From NCBI GenBank assembly GCA_014380485.1, contig JACMJU010000041.1:1-59036 (forward strand): a DNA stretch of 59,036 nucleotides, in the 5' to 3' direction. The notes under the pieces were generated by a model. It had not been told where the DNA came from and did no database searches. It saw only the letters and a program-made list of their open reading frames with translations. The position numbers were made by a program, and so were the translations under genes. This stretch comes from Methyloceanibacter sp. (GTDB lineage: Bacteria; Pseudomonadota; Alphaproteobacteria; Rhizobiales; Methyloligellaceae). Below are positions 25,348-33,656 of the stretch, in pieces (the first letter of the stretch is position 1; each line of letters starts with the position of its first letter).

Positions 25348-26145
25348 ATGACGGTAGAGCAGATTATCGTCCTTGCCGTGGTGCAGGGGGTCACCGAGTT
25401 CCTGCCCATTTCGTCCTCCGGGCATCTGATCCTGGTCCCCAAATTGATGCATTGGCAGGACCAGGGGCTGGTGGTCGATGTCTTGACCCATCTCGGCACG
25501 CTCTTCGCCATCCTCATCTATTTCTGGCGCGACGTCTGGCGCATCACCCGCGGCGCACGTGAGCTGCTCAAGGGCAACGTCACCGAGGAGGGGCGGCTTG
25601 CCATCTATATCGTGCTGGCCAGTATCCCCGCGGTAGCCTTCGGCATTTTCCTGAAGAAGTACGGCTACACCGATCTCGAACGCAATGTCGCGGTGGTGGC
25701 CTGGAACACGATCCTCTACGGCATCTTGATGCTGATCGCCGACATGGTCGGTCCGCAGAACAGGACCATGTCGAACATGACGCTGGGCAGCGCGCTCCTT
25801 GTCGGGCTGGCGCAGGCCTTGGCGCTGATTCCCGGCACGAGCCGGTCGGGCGTGACCATCACCGCCGGGCGCTTCCTGGGCTTCACCCGTCCCGACGCCG
25901 CGCGATTCTCCTTTCTTCTGGGCATACCGGCCACCGCGGGCGCAATCGTTTTCACGGTGGGCGACGCGGTGGCAAGCGGGGAGCCCATTACCAACGACGC
26001 GCTTCTTTGCGCGGCGCTCACCTTTGTCGCCGGTATTCTCGCCATCGCCTTCCTGATGGGTTTGCTCCGGCGCATCAGCCTGCTGCCCTTCGTGATTTAT
26101 CGCATGGTGCTGGGCGGCTTCCTGCTCGTGCTGCTCTATACCTGA
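25348..26145 (+). CDS. uppP: Undecaprenyl-diphosphate phosphatase
   Basis: 265 residues from the ATG at 25348, MTVEQIIVLAVVQGVTEFLP. Catalytic motifs EFLPISSSGHLILVPK and GTSRSGVTITAGRFLG are intact, and eight membrane helices are visible. It recycles undecaprenyl pyrophosphate, the lipid carrier for peptidoglycan and surface polysaccharides, and its loss of function increases bacitracin sensitivity. The stop is 4 bp from that of the convergent NDUFA9-like gene. Confidence 0.97.
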   Translation: MTVEQIIVLAVVQGVTEFLPISSSGHLILVPKLMHWQDQGLVVDVLTHLGTLFAILIYFWRDVWRITRGARELLKGNVTEEGRLAIYIVLASIPAVAFGIFLKKYGYTDLERNVAVVAWNTILYGILMLIADMVGPQNRTMSNMTLGSALLVGLAQALALIPGTSRSGVTITAGRFLGFTRPDAARFSFLLGIPATAGAIVFTVGDAVASGEPITNDALLCAALTFVAGILAIAFLMGLLRRISLLPFVIYRMVLGGFLLVLLYT

Positions 26146-26149
26146 TCGC

Positions 26150-27130
26150 TCAGGGTTGCGGTCGGTAGTTGGAGAACTGCCCGCGCGGACGGAACTGCTC
26201 GAGATAGCCGGGCACGACTGCGGCAACGGCCACGGGCTCGATGCCGAGCCCTTCGAGTGTGCGCCCGCTTCGCTTGGCGCCTTCGCTCACCACAGTGTCG
26301 GTTTGAAGCAGGCGCACCTGGTCGATGGTGAGCGGCGGAGTGGGAAGAAATTGCAGGAACGCCGCCGGTAGCTTGGCGAGCCAGAATGGCAGTGGTACCA
26401 GCGGGCGCCTGCGCATCGTATAGGCAAGGACGCGCTCCATCACTTGCTTGAGGGTCAGCACCTCCGGCCCGCCAAGCTCGTGGGGCGCGCCTGCTTTCGC
26501 CTTGCCGGTAAGACCGGCGAGGACGGCCTTGGCCACGTCCCCCACGAACACCGGCTCAAACCTGGTCCGGCCTCCGCCGATGAGAGGGAGCACCGGCGCA
26601 AGGCGCGCGAGAGCGGCGAAGCGGTTGAAAAAATCGTCTTCGGGCCCGAACACGACGGACGGCCTGAGGATGACGGCATCGGGAAACACCGCTTTGACCG
26701 CCGCCTCGCCTCGGGCCTTGGTCCGCGCGTAGACCGATTGCGAATCGGGGCTCGCGCCGATCGCCGAGACATGGACGAGCGCTTTGGCGCCGGTCGCCTG
26801 TGCGGCTTCCGCCACATGACGCGCGCCCTCGTCCTGCACGGCGTTGAAAGTCTGCCTACCGGTCGGGAACAGGATGCCGACGAGATTGACGACCGCGTCT
26901 GCGCCTTGCGCGGCGGCAAGAAGCGAGTCGGGATAGCGCACATTGGCCTGGACGGCGTTGATCTGCCCGACCCCCCCAAGCGGCTGGAGATGGCCGGCAA
27001 GTTCAGGACGCCTGACCGCCACCCGCATGCGCGCGCCGGTCTTGGCGATGGCGCTGACCACGTGGCGGCCGATGAAGCCCGAGCCGCCATAGATCGTCAC
27101 GAGCGCCCTGTTGTCGAGAGTGATGGCCAC
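26150..27130 (-). CDS. NDUFA9-like atypical SDR, complex I-associated NAD(P)-binding protein
   Basis: 326 residues from a GTG at 27128-27130 preceded by GAGGCAGG. The Rossmann motif is VTIYGGSGFIGRHVVSAIAK. Further blocks: VVNLVGILFPTG, VHVSAIGASPDSQSVYARTK and LRPSVVFGPEDDFFNRFA, as in the complex I NDUFA9 subunit family shared by alphaproteobacteria and mitochondria. In mitochondria this subunit binds NADPH and supports complex I assembly; the bacterial role is inferred. The open frame extends upstream across the tRNA-Leu gene, which rules out the longer starts. Confidence 0.9.
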   Translation of the reverse strand: MAITLDNRALVTIYGGSGFIGRHVVSAIAKTGARMRVAVRRPELAGHLQPLGGVGQINAVQANVRYPDSLLAAAQGADAVVNLVGILFPTGRQTFNAVQDEGARHVAEAAQATGAKALVHVSAIGASPDSQSVYARTKARGEAAVKAVFPDAVILRPSVVFGPEDDFFNRFAALARLAPVLPLIGGGRTRFEPVFVGDVAKAVLAGLTGKAKAGAPHELGGPEVLTLKQVMERVLAYTMRRRPLVPLPFWLAKLPAAFLQFLPTPPLTIDQVRLLQTDTVVSEGAKRSGRTLEGLGIEPVAVAAVVPGYLEQFRPRGQFSNYRPQP

Positions 27131-27231
27131 GTCCTGCCTCGCCACGCTGAAGTTCGCCGGCGCAGCAATACACGAGGGGGCCGAACCCTGTGAAGCGCCG
27201 CTCACCGATTGACGCCGGAGCCCTGCGCAGA

Positions 27232-27260
27232 TTGACTTTCGGGAGCCCCGATCGTACCTC
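27232..27260 (+). promoter_or_regulatory. Candidate sigma-70-type promoter of tRNA-Leu
   Basis: TTGACT at 27232-27237 and TACCTC at 27255-27260 are separated by 17 bp, and the tRNA begins 12 bp after the second hexamer. The -35 is close to consensus and the -10 is weak. Confidence 0.45.
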
Positions 27261-27272
27261 AAAGGGCCTCCA

Positions 27273-27359
27273 GCCCAGGTGGCGGAACTGGTAGACGCGC
27301 TAGCTTCAGGTGCTAGTGCCCGCAAGGGCGTGGAAGTTCGAGTCTTCTCCTGGGCACCA
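27273..27359 (+). tRNA. tRNA-Leu (anticodon CAG)
   Basis: 87 nt including an encoded CCA. The acceptor stem GCCCAGG/CCTGGGC is closed. The anticodon stem CTAGC/GCTAG holds the loop TTCAGGT with CAG at 27307-27309. A long variable arm (TGCCCGCAAGGGCG) marks a class II tRNA, and the T loop is GTTCGAGTC. It decodes CUG. No integrase or attachment-site duplication lies next to it. Confidence 0.95.
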
Positions 27360-27417
27360 TTCCCGCTTTTTTAAGCGCCTCGCGTTAAGGATACGGCCGC
27401 CAAGGAGCGCTTCACGC

Positions 27418-28038
27418 TTGAGCCTGCAACCGACCCTCGAACTCTATAAGGGCGATCTGCCGCAAGGCCGCTTCGGCGGCGGCTCGGTCGCCATCGACAC
27501 CGAGACGTTGGGCCTCAATCCTTATCGCGACCGGCTCTGCCTGGTGCAGCTCTCCGAGGGCGACGGTCGTGCCGCTCTGGTGCAGTTTGCCAGAACTTAC
27601 GCCGCCCCCGAGCTTAAGCGGCTCCTCGCCGATGAGAGCGTGCTCAAAATCTTCCATTTCGGGCGCTTCGACATGGCCGTGCTCAAGCACCATTTCGGTG
27701 TGATGCCGCGGCCGGTCTATTGCACCAAGGTGGCCTCGCGGCTGGCCCGGACCTTCACCGACCGGCACGGGCTTAAGGATTTGTGCAGGGAATTGCTCGG
27801 CATCGAGCTGTCCAAGCAGCAGCAATCATCCGATTGGGGGGCGGCGGAGCTCAGTCCGGAGCAGCTCAACTATGCGGCGAGCGACGTGTTGCATCTGCAC
27901 GCTCTAAGAGAGAAACTCGACGCCATGTTAAGGCGCGAAGGGCGCGAAGGGCTCGCGCGGGCCTGCTTCGAGTTCTTGCCGGTCAGGGCCGAGCTCGACT
28001 TGAGGGGCTGGTCCGAGATCGATCCCTTCGCCCATTAG
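27418..28038 (+). CDS. rnd: Ribonuclease D-family 3'-5' exonuclease (short form)
   Basis: 206 residues from a TTG at 27418 with AAGGAG ten bases upstream. Longer frames would overlap the tRNA. The DEDDy exonuclease motifs are present: SVAIDTETLGLN, KIFHFGRFDMAVLKHHFG and NYAASDVLHLHAL. The HRDC domains of E. coli RNase D are absent, as in the short alphaproteobacterial type. It trims RNA 3' ends, including tRNA precursors; the adjacent tRNA gene may be coincidence. It lies 58 bp after tRNA-Leu. Confidence 0.9.
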   Translation: MSLQPTLELYKGDLPQGRFGGGSVAIDTETLGLNPYRDRLCLVQLSEGDGRAALVQFARTYAAPELKRLLADESVLKIFHFGRFDMAVLKHHFGVMPRPVYCTKVASRLARTFTDRHGLKDLCRELLGIELSKQQQSSDWGAAELSPEQLNYAASDVLHLHALREKLDAMLRREGREGLARACFEFLPVRAELDLRGWSEIDPFAH

Positions 28039-28045
28039 CGGCTGG

Positions 28046-28063
28046 AAAAAGGCCTTTCGGCCT
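28046..28063 (-). terminator. Strong terminator pointing into the minus strand, without a minus-strand gene
   Basis: Read on the minus strand the sequence is AGGCC-GAAA-GGCCT followed by TTTT, a compact terminator. On the plus strand the same stem is followed by GAGCTTG, a poor U-tract. No minus-strand gene lies upstream for several kilobases, so it may stop antisense transcription entering rnd, or serve only as an mRNA 3' end for rnd. Confidence 0.55.
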
Positions 28064-28148
28064 GAGCTTGCCGTCGCAATGTCATCAAAGTCCTGCGGCT
28101 AGCTGGTGCGGCACCCGGATGCTCGGTGCCTTGAGATTGGACGGGAAG

Positions 28149-28943
28149 ATGGCGGTTGAAGCGAATGTCGTTCCCGGCGGCCGGCGGTACCGAATCCGCA
28201 CGGCCGAAGAGCGCATGCGCGCGTTTAAGAGTGCCGTCCGCCACACCAGGCTCGTCGGCCTCCTGCGCAAAATCCTCCCCGTCCTCGCGGTGCTGATCCT
28301 CGCCTCCTATTTCATTTCTTCGCGGCTTGCCGTCGGCGTCAGCATCGGCGACATGACGGCGAGCGTCAGTGGCTTCGAGATCACCGATGGCAATCTGCGT
28401 ATGGTCAATCCCAAGCTCGAGGGCGCCGACAAGAAGAACGGAAAATATGTCATCGGCGCCGATTACGCCGACCAGGACATCAAGAACCCCAACTTGATCA
28501 AGCTCCACGCCATCAAGGCCGATCTCGCCGCGGCCGATGGCGGCTGGTCGCGCATGGCGGCCGCGCGAGGTTTGTTCGACAACAAGACCGGCCGTCTGGT
28601 GATGCGGGACAAGATCACGATCGCCACGAGCTCGGGCGTTTCCGGTGACCTGAAACACGCTTCACTCGACACCAAGAACCAGATCCTGCGTTCGCATCGG
28701 CCGGTCTCTTTCGTCTTGCCCAGTGGCACCGTCAGGGCCAACGCGCTCACATTCTATTCCGCCCAGCACACGCTGACCTTCCGCGGCAAAGTTGTTGTTC
28801 ACTTCGTCAGGCCGGAGAAGGAGGAGAAGCCGGCGCCTAAGGCGGAAGCGGCCGCGAAGCAAACTGTCCCCGCAACGCCGGAGGCGGAAGCAGCCGCGCA
28901 GCTGCCGCTGCCCCCGATGCCGGAGGGAACGAGCGTTCCATGA
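28149..28943 (+). CDS. lptC: LPS export protein LptC
   Basis: 264 residues from the ATG at 28149 (GGACGGGAAG upstream; another ATG lies 30 bp before). A basic N-terminus precedes a single membrane helix (VLAVLILASYFISSRL), then a periplasmic beta-jellyroll with MTASVSGFEITDGNLRMVNP and YVIGADYADQD. LptC passes LPS from the LptBFG transporter to LptA. The C-terminal 40 residues form a low-complexity Ala/Glu/Pro tail absent from E. coli LptC. Its stop overlaps the lptA start by 4 bp. Confidence 0.9.
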   Translation: MAVEANVVPGGRRYRIRTAEERMRAFKSAVRHTRLVGLLRKILPVLAVLILASYFISSRLAVGVSIGDMTASVSGFEITDGNLRMVNPKLEGADKKNGKYVIGADYADQDIKNPNLIKLHAIKADLAAADGGWSRMAAARGLFDNKTGRLVMRDKITIATSSGVSGDLKHASLDTKNQILRSHRPVSFVLPSGTVRANALTFYSAQHTLTFRGKVVVHFVRPEKEEKPAPKAEAAAKQTVPATPEAEAAAQLPLPPMPEGTSVP

Positions 28944-29770
28944 GCAGCCCTCTCTTGCTCCGCGCGATTGCCGGATTGGCGGCGCTGGTCTTTGCTCTCT
29001 TCGTCACCCCGCTCGCCAACGCGCAGACCGTCACCAACGCGTTCGGCGGCCTTTCGGAGAGCTCCAAGGATCCGATCGATATCGAGTCCGACGTGCTCGT
29101 GGTGCACGACAAGGAGAAATACGCGACCTTCAAGGGCAATGTGAAAGCGGTGCAGGGCGGCACGACGCTAAGCGCCAAGGAACTCAACGTTCACTATGTC
29201 GGCGGCGACAGGCTTGGCTCCGGCGACAAGGACGCCAAGAAGGAGGGCGGCGAGGCGAGGGAGGCGGCCCCCGCGACCAAAACGGCCGACGCGCAAGGCG
29301 GCGCGAAAGCAGCGAAGGGCGACAACGCCCAGATCACCAAGATCGAGGCCAAGGGCGACGTCGTCATCTCCAGCGAAAAGGACCAGACCACCACCAGCGA
29401 TTGGGCCCTCTACGACGTGCCGGGGCAGTTGGTTACTGTCGGTGGCAATGTGGTGTTAACGCAAGGCAAGAATGTGCTAAAGGGGGACCGGCTCGTGATC
29501 GATCTGAAAACGGGTGAAAGCCGGTTCGAGCATACGGGTGATGCCGCGGCCGGAGGTCGTATCCGTGCGTTGTTCATGCCGAAGGATGCTGCCAAGGGCG
29601 AGAAATCGGACGACGCCGCACCGGGTGACGCCAAGCCCGCCGCCGCACCCGAAAAGGAGGCGGCTTCGAGCAAAAAGCCCGACGCGGCCGGCGCCGGCGA
29701 CGATTGGCCGGCGGACAACGACCCCTCCGACGACCTGCCGTGGCCGCTCAGCCCGGACAAGCGGCCCTGA
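28940..29770 (+). CDS. lptA: LPS export periplasmic bridge protein LptA
   Basis: 276 residues. A signal peptide (MSSPLLLRAIAGLAALVFAL, cleavage after ANA) is followed by the OstA fold: PIDIESDVLVVHDKEKYATF, KGNVKAVQGGTTLSAKELNV, then KGDVVISSEKDQTTTSDWAL and GNVVLTQGKNVLKGDRLVID. Two additions stand out: a charged, low-complexity insert of about 40 residues (100-140) between strands, and an acidic Pro/Ala/Asp tail of about 65 residues. LptA oligomerises into the bridge that carries LPS across the periplasm. It is coupled to lptC by overlap. Confidence 0.92.
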   Translation: MSSPLLLRAIAGLAALVFALFVTPLANAQTVTNAFGGLSESSKDPIDIESDVLVVHDKEKYATFKGNVKAVQGGTTLSAKELNVHYVGGDRLGSGDKDAKKEGGEAREAAPATKTADAQGGAKAAKGDNAQITKIEAKGDVVISSEKDQTTTSDWALYDVPGQLVTVGGNVVLTQGKNVLKGDRLVIDLKTGESRFEHTGDAAAGGRIRALFMPKDAAKGEKSDDAAPGDAKPAAAPEKEAASSKKPDAAGAGDDWPADNDPSDDLPWPLSPDKRP

Positions 29771-29828
29771 AGGCATCCGTGGTGAAATGTTAACCTGCCG
29801 GCGCTTCATCTAAGGAGCGAAAGGGGTA

Positions 29829-30659
29829 GTGGGCAAATTGCTGTCGTTTCCAGGCCGCCAAGCAGCCACATCACAAGGGGGCACGGCCTCCGTGGCGGCG
29901 CCCGGCCAAAGGCCGGGGGCCGGCCTCGATGCCGCCGCCGGCCGGCTCACGGTCCGCTCGGTGGTCAAGAGCTTCAAGAAACGCACCGTGGTCCGCGGCG
30001 TCAGTCTCGATCTTTGCCGGGGCGAGGCAGTCGGGCTGCTTGGACCGAACGGGGCCGGCAAGACCACCGTGTTCTACATGATCACGGGCCTCATTCCCGC
30101 CGATGAGGGCTCGATCACGATCGACGGTATCGACGTGACCAAGCTGCCGATGTATCGGCGGGCGCGGCTCGGCATCGGCTATCTGCCGCAGGAGGCTTCG
30201 ATCTTCAGGGGGCTCACGGTGGAAGAGAATATTCTCGCCGTGCTCGAGACCGTGGAGCCCAACAAGCGCGAACGCCAACTCCAGCTTAACGCGCTGCTCG
30301 ATGAGTTCCGCATCACCCGTCTCAGGACCTCGCCCGCCATGCGGCTGTCGGGCGGCGAGCGGCGTCGCGTCGAGATCGCCCGCGCGCTCGCTACGCGTCC
30401 ATCCTTCATGTTGCTCGACGAGCCCTTCGCCGGCATCGACCCCATCGCCGTTAACGACATTCGCGCCTTGGTGCGCCACTTGACCCAGCGCGGTATCGGC
30501 GTCCTGATCACCGATCACAACGTGCGCGAAACTCTCGAACTCGTCAGTCGCGCCTATATTATTCACGACGGCATGGTGCTGACCCACGGTACCGCGCAGG
30601 AGATCATCAACAACGAGGAAGTACGGCGCGTCTATCTCGGCGATCAGTTCAAAATCTGA
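29829..30659 (+). CDS. lptB: LPS export ABC transporter ATP-binding protein LptB
   Basis: 276 residues from a GTG at 29829. ABC motifs: Walker A LLGPNGAGKTT, Q-loop YLPQEAS, signature RLSGGERRR, Walker B FMLLDEPFAG and the H-loop TDHNVRETL. Compared with the 241-residue E. coli protein it has an extra N-terminus of about 38 residues (Gly/Ala/Pro-rich). The family core starts near LTVRSVVKSFKKR. LptB powers LPS extraction with LptFG, which are not in this window. Confidence 0.95.
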   Translation: MGKLLSFPGRQAATSQGGTASVAAPGQRPGAGLDAAAGRLTVRSVVKSFKKRTVVRGVSLDLCRGEAVGLLGPNGAGKTTVFYMITGLIPADEGSITIDGIDVTKLPMYRRARLGIGYLPQEASIFRGLTVEENILAVLETVEPNKRERQLQLNALLDEFRITRLRTSPAMRLSGGERRRVEIARALATRPSFMLLDEPFAGIDPIAVNDIRALVRHLTQRGIGVLITDHNVRETLELVSRAYIIHDGMVLTHGTAQEIINNEEVRRVYLGDQFKI

Positions 30660-30674
30660 GTCGCCTGGCGTGAC

Positions 30675-32252
30675 GTGAGTTCGACGATGGCGATCACCAC
30701 AAAGCTCGAACTCCGTCAGACCCACAGCTTGGTCATGACGCCGCAGCTGCAACAGGCGATCAAGCTGCTCCAACTTTCCAACCTGGAGCTTGCCAGCTTC
30801 GTCGAGGCCGAGCTCGAGCGCAATCCGCTGCTCGAGCGCGCCGAATCCGACGAAACCGGCAGCCCCATGGCCGAGCCCGCCCCGGGGCCGATGCCGGTCA
30901 GGGAGGAAAGCGAGGCACACGGCGCGCCCGGCGAGGTCGTATCCGAAACAGGGGACGGCGATGACGGCGAATGGATCGATCTTGAGGCGGGCCGCAGCCG
31001 CGCCGAAGATCTCGATGTCGAACCGCAAGACGTCTTCCCCGACGCCGACGGCTTTGCCCCGGGAGCTCTCAAGGATTCCGGCTGGAGCGCGCTCGGCCAG
31101 AGCGCACGCGCAAGCTCCGGCGAGGATCCGAACCTCGAAGCCTACGTGGCCGAAGAGCGGACGCTTAAGGATCACCTTACCGACCAGCTCGTTCTCGCCT
31201 TCGCCGATCCTGCGCGCCGCTTGATCGGTCATCATCTCATCGACATGACCGACGAGGCCGGATATCTGCGCGGCGATCTTGCCGGTCTTGCCGAGCTGCT
31301 TGGCGCGCCCCTCGAGCTCGTCGCGGAGACGCTCGCGGTGATGCAGGGCTTTGATCCCTGCGGCGTGTTCGCCCGCGATTTGCGCGAATGCCTCATGCTT
31401 CAGCTCAAGGAGCAGGATCGCTGCGATCCGGTGATGGAGGTTTTCGTCGAAAACCTCCATCTCCTTGCCGACCACGACCTCGCCGCGCTGAAGCGTGCCG
31501 CCCGCGTCTCCGACGAGGACCTGCTCGACATGATCGGGGAGGTGAGGCGGCTAAATCCCAAGCCCGGATTGCGGTACGGCTCAGCCCCGGCCCAGCCCAT
31601 CGTGCCCGACGTGCTCGTCCGCGCGCTTCCCGACGGCAGCTTTCATGTCGAGTTGAACAGCGAAACGCTGCCCCGCGTCCTGGTCAACCGGTCGTACTAC
31701 GCGAATGTCTCCAAATCGACGACCCGCAAAGAGGACAGGAGCTATCTCGTCGACTGCTTCCAGACCGCGAATTGGCTGGTGAAGAGCCTCGACCAGCGCG
31801 CGCGCACCATCCTCAAAGTGGCGCAGGAGATCGTGCGTCAGCAGGACGCCTTCTTCAGTTACGGGGTGCGGCATCTGCGACCCTTGAACCTCAAGACCGT
31901 GGCCGACGCGATCGCCATGCATGAATCGACCGTGAGCCGTGTCACCGCCAACAAATACATGGCGACCAATCGCGGACTGCTCGAGCTCAAGTATTTCTTC
32001 ACCTCGGCGATCGCGGCGACCAGCGCGGGCGACGCCCATTCATCCGAATCGGTGCGCGACCGCATTCGCGCGATGATCGAGGCCGAGGCGGCGGGAGGCG
32101 TCTTGTCAGACGACAAGATTGTCGAACGGCTGAGAGACGACGGTATCGATATCGCTCGCCGCACGGTTGCAAAGTACCGCGAGTCGTTGCGTATACCCTC
32201 CTCGGTGCAGCGCCGAAGGCGTAAGCGGATGGCCGCCGACGCGCGCCTTTAG
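30675..32252 (+). CDS. rpoN: RNA polymerase sigma-54 factor
   Basis: 525 residues. The N-terminal activator-contact region (LELRQTHSLVMTPQLQQAIK) is followed by an acidic variable region (60-150), the core-binding domain, a helix-turn-helix and the RpoN box ARRTVAKYRE (494-503) that reads the -24 element. It directs transcription of nitrogen and other enhancer-dependent genes. Translation may start at the GTG at 30675 or the ATG at 30687; no strong ribosome site decides. It is 15 bp after lptB, so read-through from the lpt genes is likely. Confidence 0.97.
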   Translation: MSSTMAITTKLELRQTHSLVMTPQLQQAIKLLQLSNLELASFVEAELERNPLLERAESDETGSPMAEPAPGPMPVREESEAHGAPGEVVSETGDGDDGEWIDLEAGRSRAEDLDVEPQDVFPDADGFAPGALKDSGWSALGQSARASSGEDPNLEAYVAEERTLKDHLTDQLVLAFADPARRLIGHHLIDMTDEAGYLRGDLAGLAELLGAPLELVAETLAVMQGFDPCGVFARDLRECLMLQLKEQDRCDPVMEVFVENLHLLADHDLAALKRAARVSDEDLLDMIGEVRRLNPKPGLRYGSAPAQPIVPDVLVRALPDGSFHVELNSETLPRVLVNRSYYANVSKSTTRKEDRSYLVDCFQTANWLVKSLDQRARTILKVAQEIVRQQDAFFSYGVRHLRPLNLKTVADAIAMHESTVSRVTANKYMATNRGLLELKYFFTSAIAATSAGDAHSSESVRDRIRAMIEAEAAGGVLSDDKIVERLRDDGIDIARRTVAKYRESLRIPSSVQRRRRKRMAADARL

Positions 32253-32484
32253 GCACCCCATAAGCCACTGGGGATAAAGGAGAATCCTGTAAAGGGGGAC
32301 AGGTGAAATAGATGGTTTGACACCTCGGGATGCGCGGTCTAGCTTCCCGCCCCGCGGTGAAGACCGGACGGCGATTGGGTCCAGAGCGCGCAACCTTCGC
32401 TATGGGAAGTTCGGTCCCGCACGAGAGCGGCGTGCGCCCCGGGGACACGGTGGGAAAGGGCCAGTCGGCAGTCTTCCGCGGGCA

Positions 32485-33141
32485 ATGACGATACAAGTAA
32501 CCGGAAAGAATCTGGACGTCGGTGAGGCGTTGCGCAGTTACGTTCAGGAGCGCGTGACCCACACTGTCGAGAAGTTCATCGGTCGCGAGACCACGGGCCA
32601 TGTGCGCATCGAGAAGGAGCACGGGGAGTTTCGGACCGACTGCACCATCCATTTGTGGCAAGGGATGAGCCTCGAGGCGCATGGCAGAGCGCCTGACGCC
32701 TATCAGAGCGCCGATCGCGCCCGTGAGCGGCTCGAGAAGCGGATCCGCCGCTACAAACGGAGGCTAAAGCGGCGTGGTGGCGAAACTCCGCGCAAGCAGA
32801 CACCTGCGGCGGACTACGTGATTCAAGCCGCTGAGGGTCGTGAAGGGAACGAAGAGCTCAATCCCGTCATTATAGCCGAGGCCGAAACGCCTGTGCACGA
32901 AATGGCGGTGAGCGACGCGGTGATGCAGATGGATTTGTCCGACCGGTCCGTTGTGGTGTTTCGCAACGCAAGCCACGGTGAAATCAACGTGGTCTACCGC
33001 CGCGCCGACGGCAATATCGGGTGGATCGATCCTGCGGGGCCGCTGCGCTCAAGTAGCGAAGCGGTAGCGCATCAAAAAAAGCGCTCGAGTAGCGAAGCAG
33101 TAGCGCATCAACGGACCAAGAACGCGCGCAAGCGAGGCTAG
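32485..33141 (+). CDS. hpf: Long-form ribosome hibernation promoting factor
   Basis: 218 residues from the ATG at 32485. The N-terminal HPF/YfiA domain (MTIQVTGKNLDVGEALRSYV, then a basic RIRRYKRRLKRR helix) binds the 30S decoding region. The C-terminal dimerisation domain (about 125-183, KFxx-like VSDAVMQMDLSDRSVVVFRN and INVVYRRADGNIGWIDP) marks the long form that makes 100S ribosomes. After this domain comes an unusual 30-residue tail with two copies of RSSSEAVAHQ (188-197 and 200-209). It lies in the rpoN-hpf-ptsN locus typical of Proteobacteria. The 232 bp between rpoN and hpf contain no gene I could support. Confidence 0.94.
   Translation: MTIQVTGKNLDVGEALRSYVQERVTHTVEKFIGRETTGHVRIEKEHGEFRTDCTIHLWQGMSLEAHGRAPDAYQSADRARERLEKRIRRYKRRLKRRGGETPRKQTPAADYVIQAAEGREGNEELNPVIIAEAETPVHEMAVSDAVMQMDLSDRSVVVFRNASHGEINVVYRRADGNIGWIDPAGPLRSSSEAVAHQKKRSSSEAVAHQRTKNARKRG
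33046..33111. repeat. 36-bp tandem repeat extending the HPF C-terminus
   Basis: Two units with a 36-bp period (33046 and 33082) differ at two positions within the first 30 bases. Each encodes RSSSEAVAHQ plus two residues. The unit has internal dyad symmetry around AGTAGCGAAGC / GGTAGCGC. It lies entirely behind the conserved HPF domains. Confidence 0.9.
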
Positions 33142-33188
33142 GCGCACGCAGCGCCTGTGTCGCGACCGCCATCGGATGGGATAGACAG

Positions 33189-33656
33189 ATGCTGCTAGGT
33201 GATTTCATCTCCCCCGACTCTGTCGTGCCGCTGCTCAGAGCGAAGACCAAGAAGCAGCTGCTTCAGGATCTTTCCGTCCGCGCCGCCCGTCTCACCGGGC
33301 TTTCCGAGCGCGACATCTTTGATGTCTTGTGGCAGCGTGAACGGCTCGGCTCGACCGGGCAGGGCCAGGGCATCGCCATTCCCCACGGCAAGCTTCGGGG
33401 GCTGAAGCGCATCGCCGGCCTCTTCGCCCGTCTGGCCGAGCCGATCGACTTCGATGCGGTCGACGGCCAGAAGGTCGATATCGTGTTCCTTCTGCTCGCA
33501 CCGGAGGGCGCCGGCGCCGATCATCTCAAGGCGCTCGCCCGCATCTCGCGGCTGTTGCGCGAGGGGAGTGCGGTAGACAAGCTCCGCGCCTCGAAGGATG
33601 CCGCCGCGCTTTACGCGGTCTTGACCGAGGGCGAAACCTCCTCCCACGCCGCTTAG
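33189..33656 (+). CDS. ptsN: Nitrogen phosphotransferase EIIA-Ntr
   Basis: 155 residues. The PTS EIIA type-2 fold is complete: LLGDFISPDSVVPLLRAKTK, RERLGSTGQGQGIAIPHGKL with phosphorylation site H66, and VDIVFLLLAPEGAGADHLK. PtsN is the end of the PTS-Ntr phosphorelay that senses nitrogen and regulates potassium transport and other targets in alphaproteobacteria. It lies 47 bp after hpf. Its stop codon overlaps that of the convergent serine hydrolase gene. Confidence 0.96.
   Translation: MLLGDFISPDSVVPLLRAKTKKQLLQDLSVRAARLTGLSERDIFDVLWQRERLGSTGQGQGIAIPHGKLRGLKRIAGLFARLAEPIDFDAVDGQKVDIVFLLLAPEGAGADHLKALARISRLLREGSAVDKLRASKDAAALYAVLTEGETSSHAA

Noticed and set aside
27273-27359. tRNA-Leu as an integration site of a genomic island
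   Set aside because: No integrase, no duplicated tRNA 3' end, and conserved genes on both sides.
32253-32484. Extra N-terminal extension of HPF read from the rpoN-hpf gap
   Set aside because: The in-frame extension is basic and unlike HPF, while the ATG at 32485 begins exactly at the family N-terminus.
33046-33111. Possible CRISPR or other array
   Set aside because: Only two units without variable spacers, translated in frame as the HPF tail; a simple tandem duplication explains it.
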